DNA from: Cyclobacteriaceae bacterium | Lineage (GTDB): Bacteria > Bacteroidota > Bacteroidia > Cytophagales > Cyclobacteriaceae | Length of the DNA stretch: 43,794 bases | Direction: 5' to 3' | NCBI GenBank assembly: GCA_003565295.1 | Contig: PXCO01000009.1 | Location: 1-43,794, forward strand | Shown: piece after piece, positions 43,566 through 43,794 of the stretch | Layout of the letters: each line of letters starts with the position of its first letter | How positions within the stretch are numbered: the stretch's first letter is position 1 | Made by a program: the position numbers and the translations under genes | The notes under the pieces: model-generated | Databases searched by the model: none | The model's input: the letters and a program-made list of their open reading frames with translations, nothing else | Told to the model about the DNA's origin: nothing

Positions 43566-43794
43566 TGAAATCGAGCCTGTCCTGACGGCAGTCAGGGCAT
43601 GACGAGCACGTCACACACTGGGATGATTATTCGTGGCGAGATTCCCCCGAATCGAGTTCGGGGCAGGCTATGTGGCCGCTGAAAAGAAAATATAAACACA
43701 TGAAATCGAGCATGAGGAGAACCTCACACAGAGGGATGATTATCAAAGCGAGATTCCATCTGACCGCTGAAAAACAAATTATAAACAGATGAAA
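43565..43794. repeat. degenerate tandem repeat with internal hairpins, running off the window
   Basis: Unit 1 (43565-43699) and unit 2 (43700-43788) both begin ATGAAATCGAGC, share GGGATGATTAT, GCGAGATTCC and CCGCTGAAAA, and end with a TATAAACA-like string. A third unit begins at 43789. Unit 1 carries two hairpins absent from unit 2: CCTGAC/GTCAGG (43581-43596) and CCCCGAA/TTCGGGG (43645-43663). The array resembles a non-coding, dispersed intergenic repeat family. No gene is visible here. Confidence 0.7.

Noticed and set aside
43565-43794. CRISPR array or insertion sequence end
   Set aside because: The units differ in length (135 and 89 bases), are not separated by unique spacers, and there is no transposase.

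Overview
The window is chromosomal DNA from a Bacteroidota bacterium, most likely order Cytophagales (Cyclobacteriaceae-like). The evidence is a type IX secretion/gliding core (PorP/SprF-like protein, GldK, GldL, GldM, GldN, and a SprE/PorW-like lipoprotein), the Bacteroidota-typical neighbour families DUF4271, DUF6089 and DUF2027-Smr, an ATP synthase cluster without atpD/atpC, few Shine-Dalgarno sequences, and several matches to the Bacteroidota -7 box TAnnTTTG. This is ordinary core chromosome. I see no phage, plasmid, insertion sequence, CRISPR array, rRNA or tRNA.

Layout. (1) 1-7151, plus strand: 3' part of a DUF4271 membrane protein, hemD, a PorP/SprF-like protein, then gldK-gldL-gldM-gldN, ending in a shared bidirectional terminator. 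(2) 7176-14070, minus strand: sprE/porW-like lipoprotein, PBP1A and uvrC. The secretion machinery therefore continues on the opposite strand, next to a peptidoglycan synthase. (3) 14168-21093, plus strand: M23 peptidase, bactofilin, AtpZ, an AtpI-like protein and atpB-E-F-H-A-G. A strong hairpin lies between atpE and atpF, and a terminator follows atpG. (4) 21158-24604, minus strand: yggS, DUF423 protein, PBP4-type DD-carboxypeptidase and LD-carboxypeptidase. (5) 24671-26847, plus strand: a GH3-family acyl-acid-amido synthetase translationally coupled to a LysE-family exporter. A 431-base stretch with a probable relict gene follows. (6) 27279-29937: a small unknown protein, a degenerate thiamine-pyrophosphokinase-like protein, prmC and two tiny membrane proteins. 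(7) 30068-35003: an RsmB/RsmF-like rRNA methyltransferase, guaB, a TVP38/TMEM64 protein and a cystathionine gamma-synthase-like enzyme. (8) 35072-38525, minus strand: a helical unknown protein, DUF2027-Smr, an alpha/beta hydrolase and pdxJ. (9) 38682-43565, plus strand: yqeY, cvpA, a pabA/trpG-type amidotransferase, a CBS-ACT protein, nadK, a DUF6089 protein and uppS. (10) 43565-43794: a degenerate tandem repeat running off the end.

Functional themes. Three groups dominate. The first is type IX secretion/gliding. The second is cell-wall synthesis and remodelling: PBP1A, M23 peptidase with bactofilin, PBP4, LD-carboxypeptidase and UppS. The third is energy generation: F0 plus the alpha, gamma and delta subunits of F1. 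The gliding motor is known to use the proton gradient through GldL-GldM, so regions 1-3 place secretion, wall and proton-gradient machinery side by side.

I do not see a clearly new multi-gene system. The best leads are the coupled GH3-LysE pair, the thiamine-pyrophosphokinase-like protein that lacks the catalytic signature, the hairpin between atpE and atpF, the perfect 11-bp inverted repeat before uppS, the nested AT-rich inverted repeats at 27647-27704, the relict gene at about 26967-27215, and the repeat array at the right edge.
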